64,000 nucleotides of DNA from Agapetus fuscipes (taxonomy: Eukaryota; Arthropoda; Insecta; Trichoptera; Glossosomatidae): NCBI GenBank assembly GCA_951799405.1, contig OX637338.1:5890001-5954000 (forward strand), in the 5' to 3' direction. The notes under the pieces are model-generated. The model ran no database searches, was not told where the DNA came from, and worked only from the letters and a program-made list of their open reading frames with translations. The stretch's first letter is position 1, and each line of letters opens with the position of its first letter. Below are positions 9,961-21,149 of this stretch, piece by piece. Made by a program: the position numbers and the translations under genes.

Positions 9961-10165
9961 AAGGAGGGAAGGGACGACCAAGAAAAGTATGGAGTGATCA
10001 GATTGAGGAGATTGTGAAAGAATGGGTTATACAAAGTGAGCGTTAAAGAAGAAAATGTATGAAAAAGGTGATGGATATGAATGAATTGAAAGAGGTATGT
10101 AAGGATAGGAAAAAATGGAGGCAGCTCTGCAGAGTCTACCCCTAGCGGAATGGCGACGGAGTAAC
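9955..10165 (+). pseudogene. Non-LTR retrotransposon fragment (RT C-terminus)
   Basis: The + strand reads GRPRKVWSDQIEEIVKEW, then after a stop ELKEVCKDRKKWRQLCRVY. This is the tail typical of RTE-like reverse transcriptases that end in a G-R-P-R...W block. It is short, with in-frame stops, and 5' truncated. Confidence 0.5.
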
Positions 10166-10424
10166 AGTTACAGAATGGATTATTTATTAATAATTACAAC
10201 AATTATTGTCGATAGGACACGGCGCAAGCGAGGTTTTGAACTTGCGTTTTTTTTTTAATAACGCAAATTTGAGTGCCAACGCTTTATAACTCGACCATAC
10301 CAGCGACAACTTTAAATCAGACGAGATATTGTTGAATTGGAAGAAAAGCTCAAAAATAAGCATTTGTGTTCCTAAATCGAGATCGATCATAAAGCTTCAG
10401 CAACTAAAAGCAACCACTTCGACT

Positions 10425-10470
10425 CCGAGTCACACAAAAACAGCGTTCACCAAATAAATCATCTTATTAT
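10425..10470 (+). repeat. SINE B 3'-end fragment
   Basis: GTCACACAAAAACAGCGTTC followed by ACCAAATAAATCATC is the 3' end of family B. Confidence 0.55.
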
Positions 10471-10573
10471 TTCAATATACATATTTAAGAATGCAATTCA
10501 CAAATTGACGGATTGTTGGTTTCATATAGCTTGCGAAAAGGTAACTAAGTCGATGATATGGTCAAGCGGCTAA

Positions 10574-10857
10574 GGGGCCGTCCATAAATTACGTCATCGA
10601 TTTTGGCCGATTTTCGACCCCTCTTACAATCATCCTATAGTCATTATCTAATGACCCCCCCTCCCCCTCTTGCTGTAATAATGGATGAGCTTAATAATTA
10701 ATAATGTTATATTACTTACATAATATTTTGTATATTTTGTAGAAATTGGTATTTACAAGAACGACGTCACTTTTGGTACTCGTACATCATTTGCCATCAT
10801 CCGCAGACCAGACTCCCCCCCCCCTTAATGCGAATGACGTAATATATGGACAGCTCC
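10574..10857. mobile_element. PIF/Harbinger-type MITE (284 bp)
   Basis: The inverted ends are GGGGCCGTCCATAAATTACG on the left and CGTAATATATGGACAGCTCC on the right. A TAA duplication (10571-10573, 10858-10860) fits the Harbinger 3-bp rule. C-rich runs lie just inside each end. No ORF. Confidence 0.75.
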
Positions 10858-11022
10858 TAAGGGGTTGACACTCGAACAAGTATTTTTGAAAATGGCGCGT
10901 TCAAATCCCTTCGTTTCCTATTGACGATAACTTTGAACATTTTTCAGCAGATGTCATTGGTTAATTACTTTTTTTAAGTAAAAAAATATGCATTGACGAT
11001 GTTAATACCTGTTTCTGGCCAG

Positions 11023-11189
11023 GGGTGGAGGTCTCATCACCACGGTAATTCTTACCTACCGAGTATCGGTAATATTTGTATGAAGACCTGTCAATCCAAG
11101 ACGGCCCCAAGTGAACAGCTGATTAGTCTTCATACAAATATTAGCGATATTCGGTAGGTAAGAATTACCGTGGTGATGAGACTTCCAGT
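11023..11189. mobile_element. Foldback MITE (167 bp)
   Basis: Arms of about 60 bp (11025-11087 and 11131-11188) are near-perfect complements; each holds ACGGTAATTCTTACCTACCG. CCAG flanks both sides (11019-11022, 11190-11193). It interrupts the SINE F body. Confidence 0.8.
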
Positions 11190-11299
11190 CCAGGCAAAAT
11201 TGCTTGGTGAATTGGATATCTCGTCGGGAAGTTCAGAGGAAAAGGAAGAAAGGAAGTTAAGAGGAAGTTATCTAAAAAATAATAAGAGGTAGGACTCAC

Positions 11300-11327
11300 C
11301 AGGTTCGGCAGCCATTGCTGACAGCAT
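11300..11327 (-). CDS. ab: Abrupt-like BTB protein, coding exon 1 (start)
   Basis: It encodes MLSAMAAEP plus one base and ends at a strong donor (CCTG|GTGAGT). The split Gly codon (G|GG) fits the BTB exon at 5062, giving MLSAMAAEPGPSEQQYSLRW. The first Met (11327) has a poor context. The second (11315, GTCAGCAATGG, G at -3 and +4) looks better and may be the real start. An in-frame stop at 11498-11496 lies upstream with no other ATG between. Confidence 0.75.
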
Positions 11328-11485
11328 GGAAGGCGTCAGTGCTGCTGACGGTCGCGCCCAGGGCGTCAGCTTCACGACAGAGACACTTCCCCTGGGCTGG
11401 TGGGCCTCTCGGGCGCTGGCGGAGACGGAGTAGGCCACGGCTCCGTGCTGCTGCAAGGCATTGGCTCCTGCTTCACAAACCACCT
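11328..11485 (-). other. Probable 5' UTR of ab
   Basis: GC-rich stretch immediately upstream of the start codon. A possible acceptor (GTACTGTAG) ends at 11486, so this may be the 5' part of a spliced exon with more non-coding exons further right. The boundary is an inference. Confidence 0.4.
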
Positions 11486-12110
11486 CTACAGTACATCAAC
11501 TTGTATCACTTCCCTTTACAATTTGCACGAACGTATCAACGAGGGAAAAATCACTTTTGTTTTTAATGCGTATAAAATATATTATTGTGTAAATATTATT
11601 GAAAATATCATTCTTGTTGAGTTAAAATTTTTGTATTATTGAACCTATAGGAGAAAAAAATGTTATGAAAAACTCAAAATACAGTAAAATATGGACCAAT
11701 AAATAAACATCCCCAAGCATCATGCGTGAAATAAAGTAGGTACAGGAAAATTCTTCCCTTCATTTTTTTTATTTAAGTATTAGGTTGACGCTTAGAAACG
11801 ATTATAATACTGGCCCTTAGACAATCAGTGAATTGAATAATTTTGAAAATATAATGCGTGCCTATTTTACAAAGCGTTGTTTTTTTGCTTTGAAGAATGC
11901 CCGTGATATCACACGGTCCGGTTTTGGTTGTGAAATGTATGGGATCGCCGGACAAACTACGCCGGATCGTGTGAAAGCTTACATACTTCTCCATACACAA
12001 CGAGGCTTCCTATACGGAGATGGACCGGATTGTGTGAAAAGATAAACTAAAACATAAAATTAAGTTTTTTAATCGATTATTGTTAGCTTAATTTTTTTTT
12101 TCTAATTTAG

Positions 12111-12405
12111 TCCGGTCGCTTGCTCAGTTGGTAGAGTGCTTGCATTCCATGCCGAGAGCTCGGGTCCGAATCACACCGAGGGTGTCAGAAATAATTTCCC
12201 GTTTCGGGATTTATTTCAAACCCAAAATAATATACCGACAAAGCTTCCTCAGCCTTCACAAAAAATGAGTACCAGCACGCTTGGAAGCTGAGTAACCCCT
12301 ACTTCAGCTGAAGTGTTTGGCGTGAGGCCAGCCCCGTTACCCGTAAAAAATAATAGGTGCTACCCCTTCGGGAAAAACGCGACAAGACTTTACACTATAA
12401 TATGT
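12111..12405 (+). mobile_element. SINE C, first of a tandem pair
   Basis: The head is GTCGCTTGCTCAGTTGGTAG ... GGGTCCGAATCACACCG and the body TTTCCCGTTTCGGG, AATATACCGACAAAG. The 3' end contains CTACCCCTTCGGG. A second copy follows at once in the same direction. Confidence 0.75.
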
Positions 12406-12414
12406 ATCCTAGTA

Positions 12415-12730
12415 AGTCCAGTCGATAGCTCAGGTGGTAGAGTGCTTGCATTCCATGCCGAAAGCTCGGGTTCGAATCCCACCGAGGGTGTCAGAAATGA
12501 TTTCCCGTTTCGGTGTTTATTTTCAAACTCCAAAATAAAATACCGGCAAGGTTTACTCAGCCTTCACAAGAAATGAGTACCAGCACTCTCGGGAGCTGGG
12601 AAACCTCCACTTCAACTGAAGTGATTGGCGTAAGGCCGGCCCCCTTACCTGTAAAAATAAATAGGTTCAACTCGCCACATGCTACCCCTTCGGGGATAAC
12701 GCGGCAAGAAGTTACGCTACATGTGTAGTT
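12415..12730 (+). mobile_element. SINE C, second of a tandem pair
   Basis: The best-preserved full copy. Head box A-like GATAGCTCAGGTGGTAGAG and box B-like GGGTTCGAATCCC; body CGGCAAGGTTTACTCAGCC, GGGAGCTGGGAAACC; 3' end CACATGCTACCCCTTCGGGG then CGGCAAGAAGTTACG. Confidence 0.8.
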
Positions 12731-13289
12731 TAGTTGCGTTTTTTTAGTTGCGTTTGCGTAGTAACCTTTTTCGTTTGTATTTGAATTGGAAAAACACTAA
12801 AAAAAGCTGTTCCTTTTTTGGGCTGCATTTCTGTAAATGAGTGTAGCTAGGTACCCTTGTGGGGGTAGATGGTCCGATAATGGACATTTTGCGTCTTATC
12901 GACCCTCCCAGCTTGTTTTTGGTCGCTGGCGGAATTAGGCCACCGCTCTTGCAATAATATTATTCCTTCTGCCTTCTCCGCCCTGCATATCGTAACCCAC
13001 TTCTTGGTTCTTGCACAGAAGAAACTACCCCCGGGAGGGATGAAAAGCAAAAACAATATTTTAAGTGCTCGTATTTGTGTGTTGAATTACTATATATAAA
13101 CATCCTCCATCTTATAACCTTTTGATTGATATTGTTATCATAAAACTGTGTCCATTTGAAAAACGTTACTAAGTTTAACTTAGTGTAGCTTCTTCGCATT
13201 TATTTTTACAGGTAAGGTAGCCGGCCTCACACCAATCACTTCATCACTACCGTTCAAATATTAGGTACATATTTTAATCTCAGTTTAAT

Positions 13290-13575
13290 GCTACAAAGCT
13301 ACACATTTACTGTAACTTCTTGCCGCGTTTTCCTCGAACGGGTTGCATGTGGCAAGTGGAACCTATTTATGTTTACAGGTAAGAGGGCCGGCTTTACTTC
13401 AACCACTTCAGTAGAAGTGGGGGTTTCCCACCTCCCGAGGGGACTGGTATTAATTTCTTGCGAAGGCTGAGTAAACCTTGCCGGTATTTTATTTTTGGGC
13501 TTGAATAAACACCGAAACGGGATATCATTTCTGACGCACTCGATGGGATTCGAACCCGGGCGCTCGGCATGGTAA
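13290..13575 (-). mobile_element. SINE C copy, head truncated
   Basis: It reads in reverse from TGTAACTTCTTGCCGCG through CCTTGCCGGTATTTTATT to GGGATTCGAACCCGGGCGC. The 5'-most tRNA block is missing. A second fragment of the same family (13195-13250) lies next to it. Confidence 0.75.
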
Positions 13576-13914
13576 GTGCAAAAAAATATTATCAAATATG
13601 TAAATCTGCGAGGTGCATCTAAAGCTTATCTAAAATATGTCTATCTACCCAAAACGTAAAGTAAAATAGTGTGCCCCTATGTGTCATGAATAAGTGCAAA
13701 TAAATAGAAGTGAGATACACAGTCACTTAGCTAATTCCGCGAAAAATGGTCATGGTTGCTGATTTTCTGTGTATTTAAAAAGTGCATGAAATCTATGGAA
13801 ATATCGTATTTTTATTTAGATTACTTAAGTCCCCTGATAGTGACAAAACTTATTACATAGGATTTTGTTCGTGTGAGATTTTGAACATATTTGCGTAGGT
13901 ACCTATAGCTATAC

Positions 13915-14290
13915 TAATAGGTTGGTATGAGGCTGTTCCCAAGCTGTAAAAACTTGGTTCACTTTTGCCAATGCAACCGATTTTCAGGGAAAAGTGGCAG
14001 GATAAGCAAAGTTTATGTTTAAGTGAGGTGTTTTTTTTGTAGTGCACATGCAGCATTTGCAAACGCACACTTACACTATGTACCTATATACGAAGATGTT
14101 TTTCTTTACATGATAAAAGAGCGCCGTTTTTGTGCGTGTCACACCTCAAGGACCCTCCCAATCGCGAATGGGATATTTTATTAAGGATCTGTGCGTGGGC
14201 GTGCATTAAATATAGGCTTTAAATGTCAATATATCTTGACAACTTCGATTCTAAAATATAGACTCGAGTATAATCCAAAATATTACAGAG
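13915..14290 (+). repeat. Family A repeat, copy 5, with a SINE B fragment inside
   Basis: Diverged A copy (ATAGGTTGGTATGAGGCTG, CAGGGAAAAGTGGCAGG, then GGGCGTGCATTAAATATAGG). It is broken at about 14080-14175, where GCGCCGTTTTTGTGCGTGTC from SINE B occurs. Confidence 0.6.
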
Positions 14291-14646
14291 CTCTAGCATA
14301 CCACCATACTATGTATTTTTTAAAACAGTAGAAAGTTTGTAATAAATATGCGACAGACACCGTCACTGGAGCATTCATGACTAATATGTAAGTTTATTAT
14401 GTTTTGTTATTAAAAAATTGTCAATGTTCTGTTGGTGCCTTTACTAATAAATAAATACCAACAACAATCAAGTTGGAGTCTAAATGGAGAAGTCCAATGG
14501 GATCAGGATATTCCACCTGCAATAATCAAGAACTACTAACGACTCCAGTCTAGAAAGAATATGATACTTCAAAGGAGTCTAAACCCGACTCCCGAGTACC
14601 TAATTATATAAAAGGGATGAATGAAAGTCAACTGAAATATCAATAC

Positions 14647-14893
14647 TTTAAAGGTAGGTAAAACTAAATAAGTGACATATTAAGCTAGCATGTGTTTCTC
14701 AGATACATGTAACTTTTTTCTTATTTGTACGAGAAAACACTATAAAATTGTGAAAATCCTGTAGTTTAGAACTTTTTCATGAGCATTACATTAGATTTCG
14801 TTCACTTTCTATGAGAAGTTACACCCAATAAAAGGTTTTATCCACGGTATTTCAAATCAGTGAATCAGCACGTATTCAGTTTTACCTTTAATG
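14647..14893. mobile_element. MITE family H, copy 2
   Basis: The best-preserved H copy. The ends are AAAGGTAGGTAAAACTAAAT and ATTCAGTTTTACCTTTA, complementary over about 18 bp. The inside has TTTCTCAGATACATG and ATGAGAAGTTACACCCAATA. No ORF. Confidence 0.7.
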
Positions 14894-15134
14894 TGGCGAT
14901 ATTTTAATCAAAAGGTTTGGACTGGGATTAACTAAGAATGAACTAGGTGGACTAGGTTAAACTAAGGTTTGAACATCAATAGAAAAATATACAACTGGAC
15001 AAGAGATCAATGAAAAATTCGGCTGCTATACCTAATGAGAAGACTGTTAGGATAATTGACTTGGCCACAATGACTTTATGGAAATTTAGATAAAAACCGA
15101 TAGGCCAGAATGATGATATATTATAATAAATAAT

Positions 15135-15745
15135 AATATTAGGATGATTTATTTGGTGAGCGCTGTTTTTGTGTGTATGGTGTATCACACCTCATTATTC
15201 CAATGGATCTCAAGGTCTAATCTAATCTAATCTAATCTAATCTAAGCTGCAAAGATATATATCATTTAAGATTTATACTAAATGCATTCCCACAAGCAGA
15301 TATGTATAATTTCGCGCTAACACATGCCGCATGTGGACCTACAATATAAAAACCCAATCTCAAATGAACATAAGCCTTGCAACTCTTGCCGTCCTTCCCT
15401 GAAACAGGGGTGACACATTTATTCTACACATATATCTACATTTATTGAAATTTTATCAACATCATGACTGTTTGTTTCCTAAATAAATAAATAAAAAATA
15501 AAAAAGAGCCCTCTGCGAGCTTGGTCGTCGCTATAGAAAGCGCCAATTCTCAAGCAAGACCCAGTTGTTGTAAGGTTGGATGGACCTTTCAGTGACCGGT
15601 CTTTGGTAAAGGTTTATGAATTTTTCAACCCAGCGAAGAGCACATTTGGAAATATAAATGGTATATTTTTGTGCTCCGCCGGGATTCGAATCCACAACCT
15701 TCCATTTACGAGTCCGAAGTGCTGCCACTGGACTACGGACCGCTC
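15135..15745 (-). mobile_element. SINE B copy split by a family A insertion
   Basis: The 3' end lies at 15139-15193 (AGGATGATTTATTTGGTGAG, CACACCTC). It resumes at 15505 (GAGCCCTCTGCGAGCTTGG) through to the tRNA-like head, ending near 15745 (ATTCGAATCCACAACC, CTGGACTACGGACCG). About 310 bp of other sequence, mainly family A, lies between. Confidence 0.7.
15215..15418 (-). repeat. Family A repeat, copy 6, 5' truncated
   Basis: A (TCTAA)n tail at 15217-15244 is followed by the reversed body to GAAACAGGGGTGACA. The first ~50 bp of the family are absent, consistent with 5' truncation. Confidence 0.75.
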
Positions 15746-15749
15746 CAAG

Positions 15750-17160
15750 AAATGATATCGCTTGTATAATTATTACGCTCTCGTGAGTACAACATTATAA
15801 AGAATAGTACACATTGGTAAGTGAGATGGTTATAGAAATACGCAACGCAGTTTATTTTGGTTTCTCAGCGAAGTGGGGTGAATCACTCCTACTTGTTTAC
15901 TGCGTAGACGCTTTCAACTCATTACAACTGATATAAGAATTTTAATTATATTTTAAAATTACTCAAAACGCGAGATGAATGTCGGGAATTAAATCAAGGT
16001 TGTATGTAGCATTGCATAATCGTTACAAATGCCGATTTCTGTTTTTAGAACGGAATAAAATTTTCATTTTAGTTTTCCTTTCAAGACTGTTTTTCTTTCT
16101 TTTGAAAATATAAGGTTTCTCTTTTATTATTATCGAAGATGTGAGTAACCTTACCAACTTTTAATAAGAATATTAATAGCAAAATATTGCAAAGCAGTAA
16201 AAACAAAAGAAGGAGGTATTCTATTACAATTTTTAAAATGTAAGTTTTATAACTTTTAAAAGTAACAGAAAAATTATAAAAGCTTCTCGATATAGATGTT
16301 CTTTATAATTTGACAAATGAGGAGGGGTTTTGTAAGTTTATCAGAAATTATAAAAAAAATGAACTTTTTTTTAAATAACATAAAATTAAGTAGAGTATAT
16401 AATTATTAAGTAGAGTATAGAATTAAGTAGAGTATAGAATTATATAATTAATGAATGAGAGAAAAATTATAATGAATGAAATATGTATATATATATACCT
16501 AGCAGGCGTGTGCATAGGGTATACTAGATTTCAAAATAAATATTTTCTCCGATTACTTTCAAATAACTCATTTGAAATTGACTGAAGTGCTAAGGATAGC
16601 ACCAATCGAACATAAATTTTTAATTTTAAATCTCAATATCAAGTTTAAATGTGTTTTATACCAAATATTGCCTACCTATTAGGCGCATGTGCCTGTATGG
16701 GATGCACGCCCCTGGTACCTAGATCCTTTGATGATATTCGATGACGAAAACAGAATCAGCCATGAATCAGCACTACAAAATTGTTCACTAGAATTTTCTA
16801 TATCAAAATATCACGAAATAAGAAAAGTTTGTACACACATTGGGTTGGAACACGAGTATGAAAACTTTTCATTCTGAGCTGGCAATTTTATAAATATGAC
16901 TCCACGTGAGATTACTGGGTTTATAAATAACAACGCAAAACATCACGCGTCTCAATTTGTAACTGAACTTATCTGGCCATTCAAAATCATTCAATGCAAA
17001 AACAACAAAAAATGCGATCACTCAAAGACAATTTCTCAGCACAATATTTTTGCAACAAAAACTTAACAAGTGAATTGAAGATTTTTTTATTGCAAATTAT
17101 TTTCTGTAGTAAATTGCAAGACGCAATCAAGTGCACAGATTTGAAGTGAAGTGAAAACAA
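15750..17160. other. AT-rich stretch, nothing recognised
   Basis: AT-rich, with a short local repeat of AAGTAGAGTATA(G)AATTA at 16388-16445. No convincing coding region or known repeat. Confidence 0.5.
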
Positions 17161-17164
17161 TGAA

Positions 17165-17935
17165 GTCAGATAGAAATCAATACGATGTCCATCATGAGCG
17201 GCGCACCAAGCAAAACGTCGGGGAGAGATGCAGCCTCTCGGTGCACCGATGCACCCCCTCCCTCCTACTTACATCACACCCCAGCTTACAAATCAAAATC
17301 AAACAATTCACTGATTAAGAAAAACACTAGTGTATTAAAATTAAATAAGATTGTTTTTTTAAGGTTTTGTTTAAACGTTGATTTTAAAGGGAGGTTTATT
17401 TGTTGTTGTTTTTTTGTTTTTGTTTTGGGTGCAGTTTTTTTTTTTTTTGCGTATGCAATTGAGGGTATGCAGGAGGTGCTGAGTGTAAACAAACCCCGTC
17501 GTGTTTAGTTGCGGCGTTTGTGCGCGGCGCGGTTGTGCGTTTGGCGGACTGTGCGGAGAACAGTCCTCTCGCGCGAACTTCCCACTGGTAAGTGCGAGCG
17601 TGGACTGTGCGCTCGGCGTGCGGCGTGCGCGCTCCGGCGTCACAGCTGCAGCGAAACGAGAAAAAACCAACGCGCTCGCTCGCACCCGAAATAAATCGCA
17701 ATCCCTCGGTGCGCGGCGGGGGGATGGGAGGGATGACGTTTCTCTCTCTCTCTCTCACTCGTTCTCTATTATTTTTGCTTGTTTTCCGGCGTGGATCAGA
17801 AATAAACGCCGGTATAGTACTCGAGTACGCGCTAACACGCCCAAACTATAATGTGGCTGCTCGATACTGCCCCCCCCTGGCGTGCCCCCTCACGCCCCCC
17901 GTGCGGGGCACACGTGGGCCGCGGGCTTGCATGAT
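17165..17935. promoter_or_regulatory. GC/CpG-rich islet, candidate promoter or first exon
   Basis: A sharp change from AT-rich surroundings to CpG-dense sequence (GCGGCGCACC, GCGCGGCGCGG, CGCTCGGCGTGCGG). A GAGA-like (TC)n run lies at about 17740-17757. A strong + strand donor (CACTG|GTAAGTGC) occurs at 17585/17586, so a + strand non-coding first exon ending there is possible. Open frames here are low-complexity and not convincing. It may instead serve the distal 5' end of ab on the minus strand. Inference only. Confidence 0.35.
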
Positions 17936-17939
17936 TTGC

Positions 17940-19620
17940 ATATGATTAAGCTTGCACTTTGGTCCATTCATAATTTACGCACTCACGCAGCATCCCTCTC
18001 ATCTCGCATGTTATGAATACCTATAGCTACGTCACGGCGTTTTGTTTACTACGTTGGTATTTTTCATACACGCTTCGCGGAAAGCCCACGCATGTATCGG
18101 GTTTTGTTTATATATCAACGCGTGAGTAAACACCGCGCTATGTATCAATTTTATTAATGCATTATGTATTATCATCACAATTAGGTACTCTCTCATCAAA
18201 GAAAAAATAATTCATTTCAAAATTTCAAGCCGGTATGATTAAAGTAAAAACCATCTTCGAATAGGTACCTACACAATTATTTAACTTAAAAAATAATCTC
18301 AATCGTTTTCATGTAACGCTCCCAGTGTCCCACTAAGGGTGGCCAGAACCTCTGCAGAGTCTCTTTCACTTGCACATATTACATACTATCGGGTAACGTA
18401 ACTATTACAAAAATAGGTTCATGCAGGACCTTTGAAGTAGCATCAGGCCGATACCATCACTCAGTATGTGTATTGGCATGTAAGCAAGGGTTGCAGTTGC
18501 TTATTGTACTGCCCCAGCTCCCCCTGGAGGGGGGGAGGGGGGGTGCAGTCCTCCCCCCCACCCCCTGTCACGGGGCGGCACCGCACAACAGACACTCTCG
18601 CTTTTCATACGCCATAAAAGGCGCCCCATTTCCACTGAAAAATAAACCTGAAAACAAAATGCACGCACGTGATGCAGACAATTCTTTTCAACGGGAAATG
18701 TCTGCTTTGATGTTAGTTAGTATTGTAGTTAGTTTTATGTACTTAATTTGAAAATTTATCATCTAAGTATATTATGTTACAACTGCATATTTTTACATTT
18801 TCTCTTGCAACAAAAATTTGAACAGTTTTTGAGAAAAACTTGTACAATGCCATTAATTGATGAGGCATTAACTAATGACCCTTCATTTTTAAATAATTAA
18901 AAATGCAAAATTAATTTTGTGTGGTTACGGGGTGAGTAAAATTTAAACATGTAGTACTACCGGTTTAAACACTGTTAAGGAAAAAAAATACTTTCAGTTA
19001 TACGGCGGACAAAAATCGACGATTATACCTACTAACATTTGATTCATTTTTAAAGTTGAATCTTTTGATTTTAAAATAGCACATTCTTTTTACTTTTATC
19101 CATGTTCTTTCAGGTAAAATCGAATAAAAAATATATTGAATAAAAGGACGATTCTTTACATACTTTTCCTGAATTGAAGAGCAGCCATAAAACAGTTATT
19201 TATCGTTGCCCTTTTGATGGATAATTGAGTTTTACAAGTACCCACGTCAATAAATTACTCGTACATGAGTTATTGGCGGACATTGGCCGGTCGTGTACCT
19301 TCGGAACCCAAAGTATACAGCACCATCTTTAAACTCAACCATAGCGTTTTACTAAAAATGTATACAAGTTAAAACGCTCACAGCATACGCATTTTTAGTT
19401 TACTATATTTTTTGGTTGAGTTTACGCGTAGAGTTTTATTCTTGGGCTACAGTTTGCTACGCTCGCTCGTAGCTCGGCTGCTATACATTCTACGCAGAGA
19501 GATGCGTAGCTAGATGAAACGCACGCGCGATTTGTACTCGCGGCCGTTGGCGTAGAAATATTATGGCGTAGAGAAGTTGCCACAGCGTTCATACTTGCGT
19601 ACATATTGCGTACTTGCATT
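17940..19620. other. No gene recognised; G-rich patch at 18520-18600
   Basis: Mostly unique AT-rich DNA. It has a C/G-run patch (CCCCCTGGAGGGGGGGAGG) and, from about 19330, a diverged repeat shared with 22565 and 36700 (GGTTGAGTTTACGCGTAGAG). Confidence 0.4.
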
Positions 19621-19627
19621 TTTTTTT

Positions 19628-19708
19628 TTTAAGAAATCCTGTGCGGGAGACTCCCTAGATTCTAGAGACTCTAGGGTTCTATGACACTTGTTGTAGTGCC
19701 GCAGAGGT
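19628..19708 (+). repeat. Short repeat family I, copy 1
   Basis: About 80 bp: AAATCCTGTGCGGGAGACTC, CTAGATTCTAGAGACTCTAGG, TTGTAGTGCCGCAGAGGTG. It recurs at 46797 and 47154. The origin is unknown. Confidence 0.6.
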
Positions 19709-19711
19709 GTA

Positions 19712-19935
19712 CGAGCTTGGTCGTCGCTACAAAGCGCCAATAATCAAGCAAGACCCAGTTGCTGTTTGGCTGGATGGACCTTTGGTGACCGGTCATTGGT
19801 AAAGGTTTATGAATTTTACTACCCAGCGAAGAGCAAATTTGAAAATATAAATGGTATATTTTTTGTGCTTCGCCGGGATTCGAACCCACAACCTTCCCAT
19901 TCAGAGTCCGCAGTGTTACCACTGAGCTACGGACC
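19712..19935 (-). mobile_element. SINE B copy, 3' tail missing
   Basis: From GAGCTTGGTCGTCGCTAC to the tRNA-like head (minus strand: GACCGGTCCGTAGCTCAGTG ... GGGTTCGAATCCCGGCG). Confidence 0.75.
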
Positions 19936-20044
19936 GGTCAAATTTTATATTTTTAAACACCAAAATTGAATTCGTTTCTCAAATGAGTGAAAAAAAGTAT
20001 GGAAGTGTATATATCGAGCTTTAAATTATGTCATTATTGAGAAT

Positions 20045-20172
20045 TTTACATTAGGTATTACAGTGCTATTTATTCACTACGCATTTGATCCACAGCTGAT
20101 CCATGAATCATCGTTTTTTTGTATAGAAAATTCACGTTAGGTGTTAGTTGATCTATGGCTTTGCTGTGTGTA
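20045..20172 (-). mobile_element. MITE family J copy
   Basis: Diverged inverted copy of family J (TGATCCACAGCTGATCCATG, ATTCACGTTAGGTG, GTGTGTAATTAACACC). Confidence 0.5.
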
Positions 20173-20192
20173 ATTAACACCGCTAGAATTGT

Positions 20193-20430
20193 AGTGCAAT
20201 CGATAGCTCAGCTATTAGAGCGTTTACGTTACACGTCAGAGGGCAGGTGTTTGATTTTTACAAAGGATGTCAGAAATTATTTACGGTTTCAGTGTTTAAT
20301 TTAAACTCAACATCAAAACACTTGCACAACTTATTCAGCCTTCACAAGAAATGTGAACCTGCCTCCTCGGGAGCAGGGAAATCTCCACATCAAGTAACGT
20401 GGTAGGCGGAAGGCCGAAAATTAATAGATA
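20193..20430 (+). repeat. Decayed SINE C copy
   Basis: TCGATAGCTCAGCTATTAGAG, TTATTTACGGTTTCAGTG, TATTCAGCCTTCACAAGAAA and GGAGCAGGGAAATCTCCAC follow family C with many substitutions. Confidence 0.65.
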
Positions 20431-20724
20431 AAATTATCCACAGCGAAAAAAATTGCACTGTATGTATATGCAGTGCAATTTCTAAAAGTGCATACTTCTG
20501 TGCCAATCTCATTTGATTGCAATAGCCTATAAAGCTTTGCAAAAAATATATATTACTGAATTTGCTTACATTAAGAACGTTTTTAATTACGCAAGGATTT
20601 TTCTCTCTAAAATGAGGCTCATCAAGTACTTTCGTGCAAACCGTGACAATTTGAAACACAATCGATAATGGAGCTATCGTAGTCCGTAGTGAATAAGTTT
20701 TATGAACGTACCTACTTGCACCAA

Positions 20725-21079
20725 TGGTCCAATAAAGGACAGAAACATATGGCGAAGAAGATATAACTCCGAATTGTATAAGCTGTACCGACGCTTATGT
20801 GGTCCGCTCAATAAAGGACAACAGACTGCATTGGCTGGGGCACATTCAGCGAATGGACCATCGGAGCCTGGAGAAGACGATTGTGATGACGAACCCTGAG
20901 GGACGCCGGACAGTGGGAAGACCACGTTCAAGATGGCTGGATGGAGTGGTGGCGGATCGCCGTGCAGTGGGAATGTAGGACTGGAGGAGGAAGACGTTGG
21001 ATAGACAGCGCTGGCAGCGGTTGCTGAAGGAGGCCTAGACCCACCCCGGGTTGTCGTGCCAATGATGATGATGATGATG
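20725..21079 (+). pseudogene. 5'-truncated non-LTR retrotransposon with 13-bp target duplication
   Basis: It reads HWLGHIQRMDHRSLEKTIVM and GRPRSRWLDGV, the end of a reverse-transcriptase ORF, then stops and a (GAT)n tail. CTACTTGCACCAA is duplicated at 20712-20724 and 21080-21092. This is a clean case of target-primed insertion with 5' truncation. Confidence 0.85.
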
Positions 21080-21149
21080 CTACTTGCACCAAAAAAATCA
21101 TAGTTCACTAAATCAAAGGTTGGCATCCCTTCACTGCGCGCACCTATTC

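Larger units (their letters stand above)
10545..11235 (+). mobile_element. SINE F copy split by two MITEs
   Basis: A tRNA-like head (GATATGGTCAAGCGGCTAA ... GCGCGTTCAAATCCCTTCG) is followed by the F body (GTTAATACCTGTTTCTGGCC, GCAAAATTGCTTGGTGAATT). A Harbinger-type MITE has entered the head and a second foldback MITE has entered the body. Confidence 0.65.

Noticed and set aside
12417..12486. tRNA gene from GATAGCTCAGGTGGTAGAGTG ... GGGTTCGAATCCC
   Set aside because: The same head with the same downstream body recurs many times; it is the SINE C head, and the acceptor stem does not pair properly.
17371..17851. Overlapping 100-120-codon frames in the CpG islet
   Set aside because: Low-complexity, present on both strands and in several frames; openness is due to low AT content.
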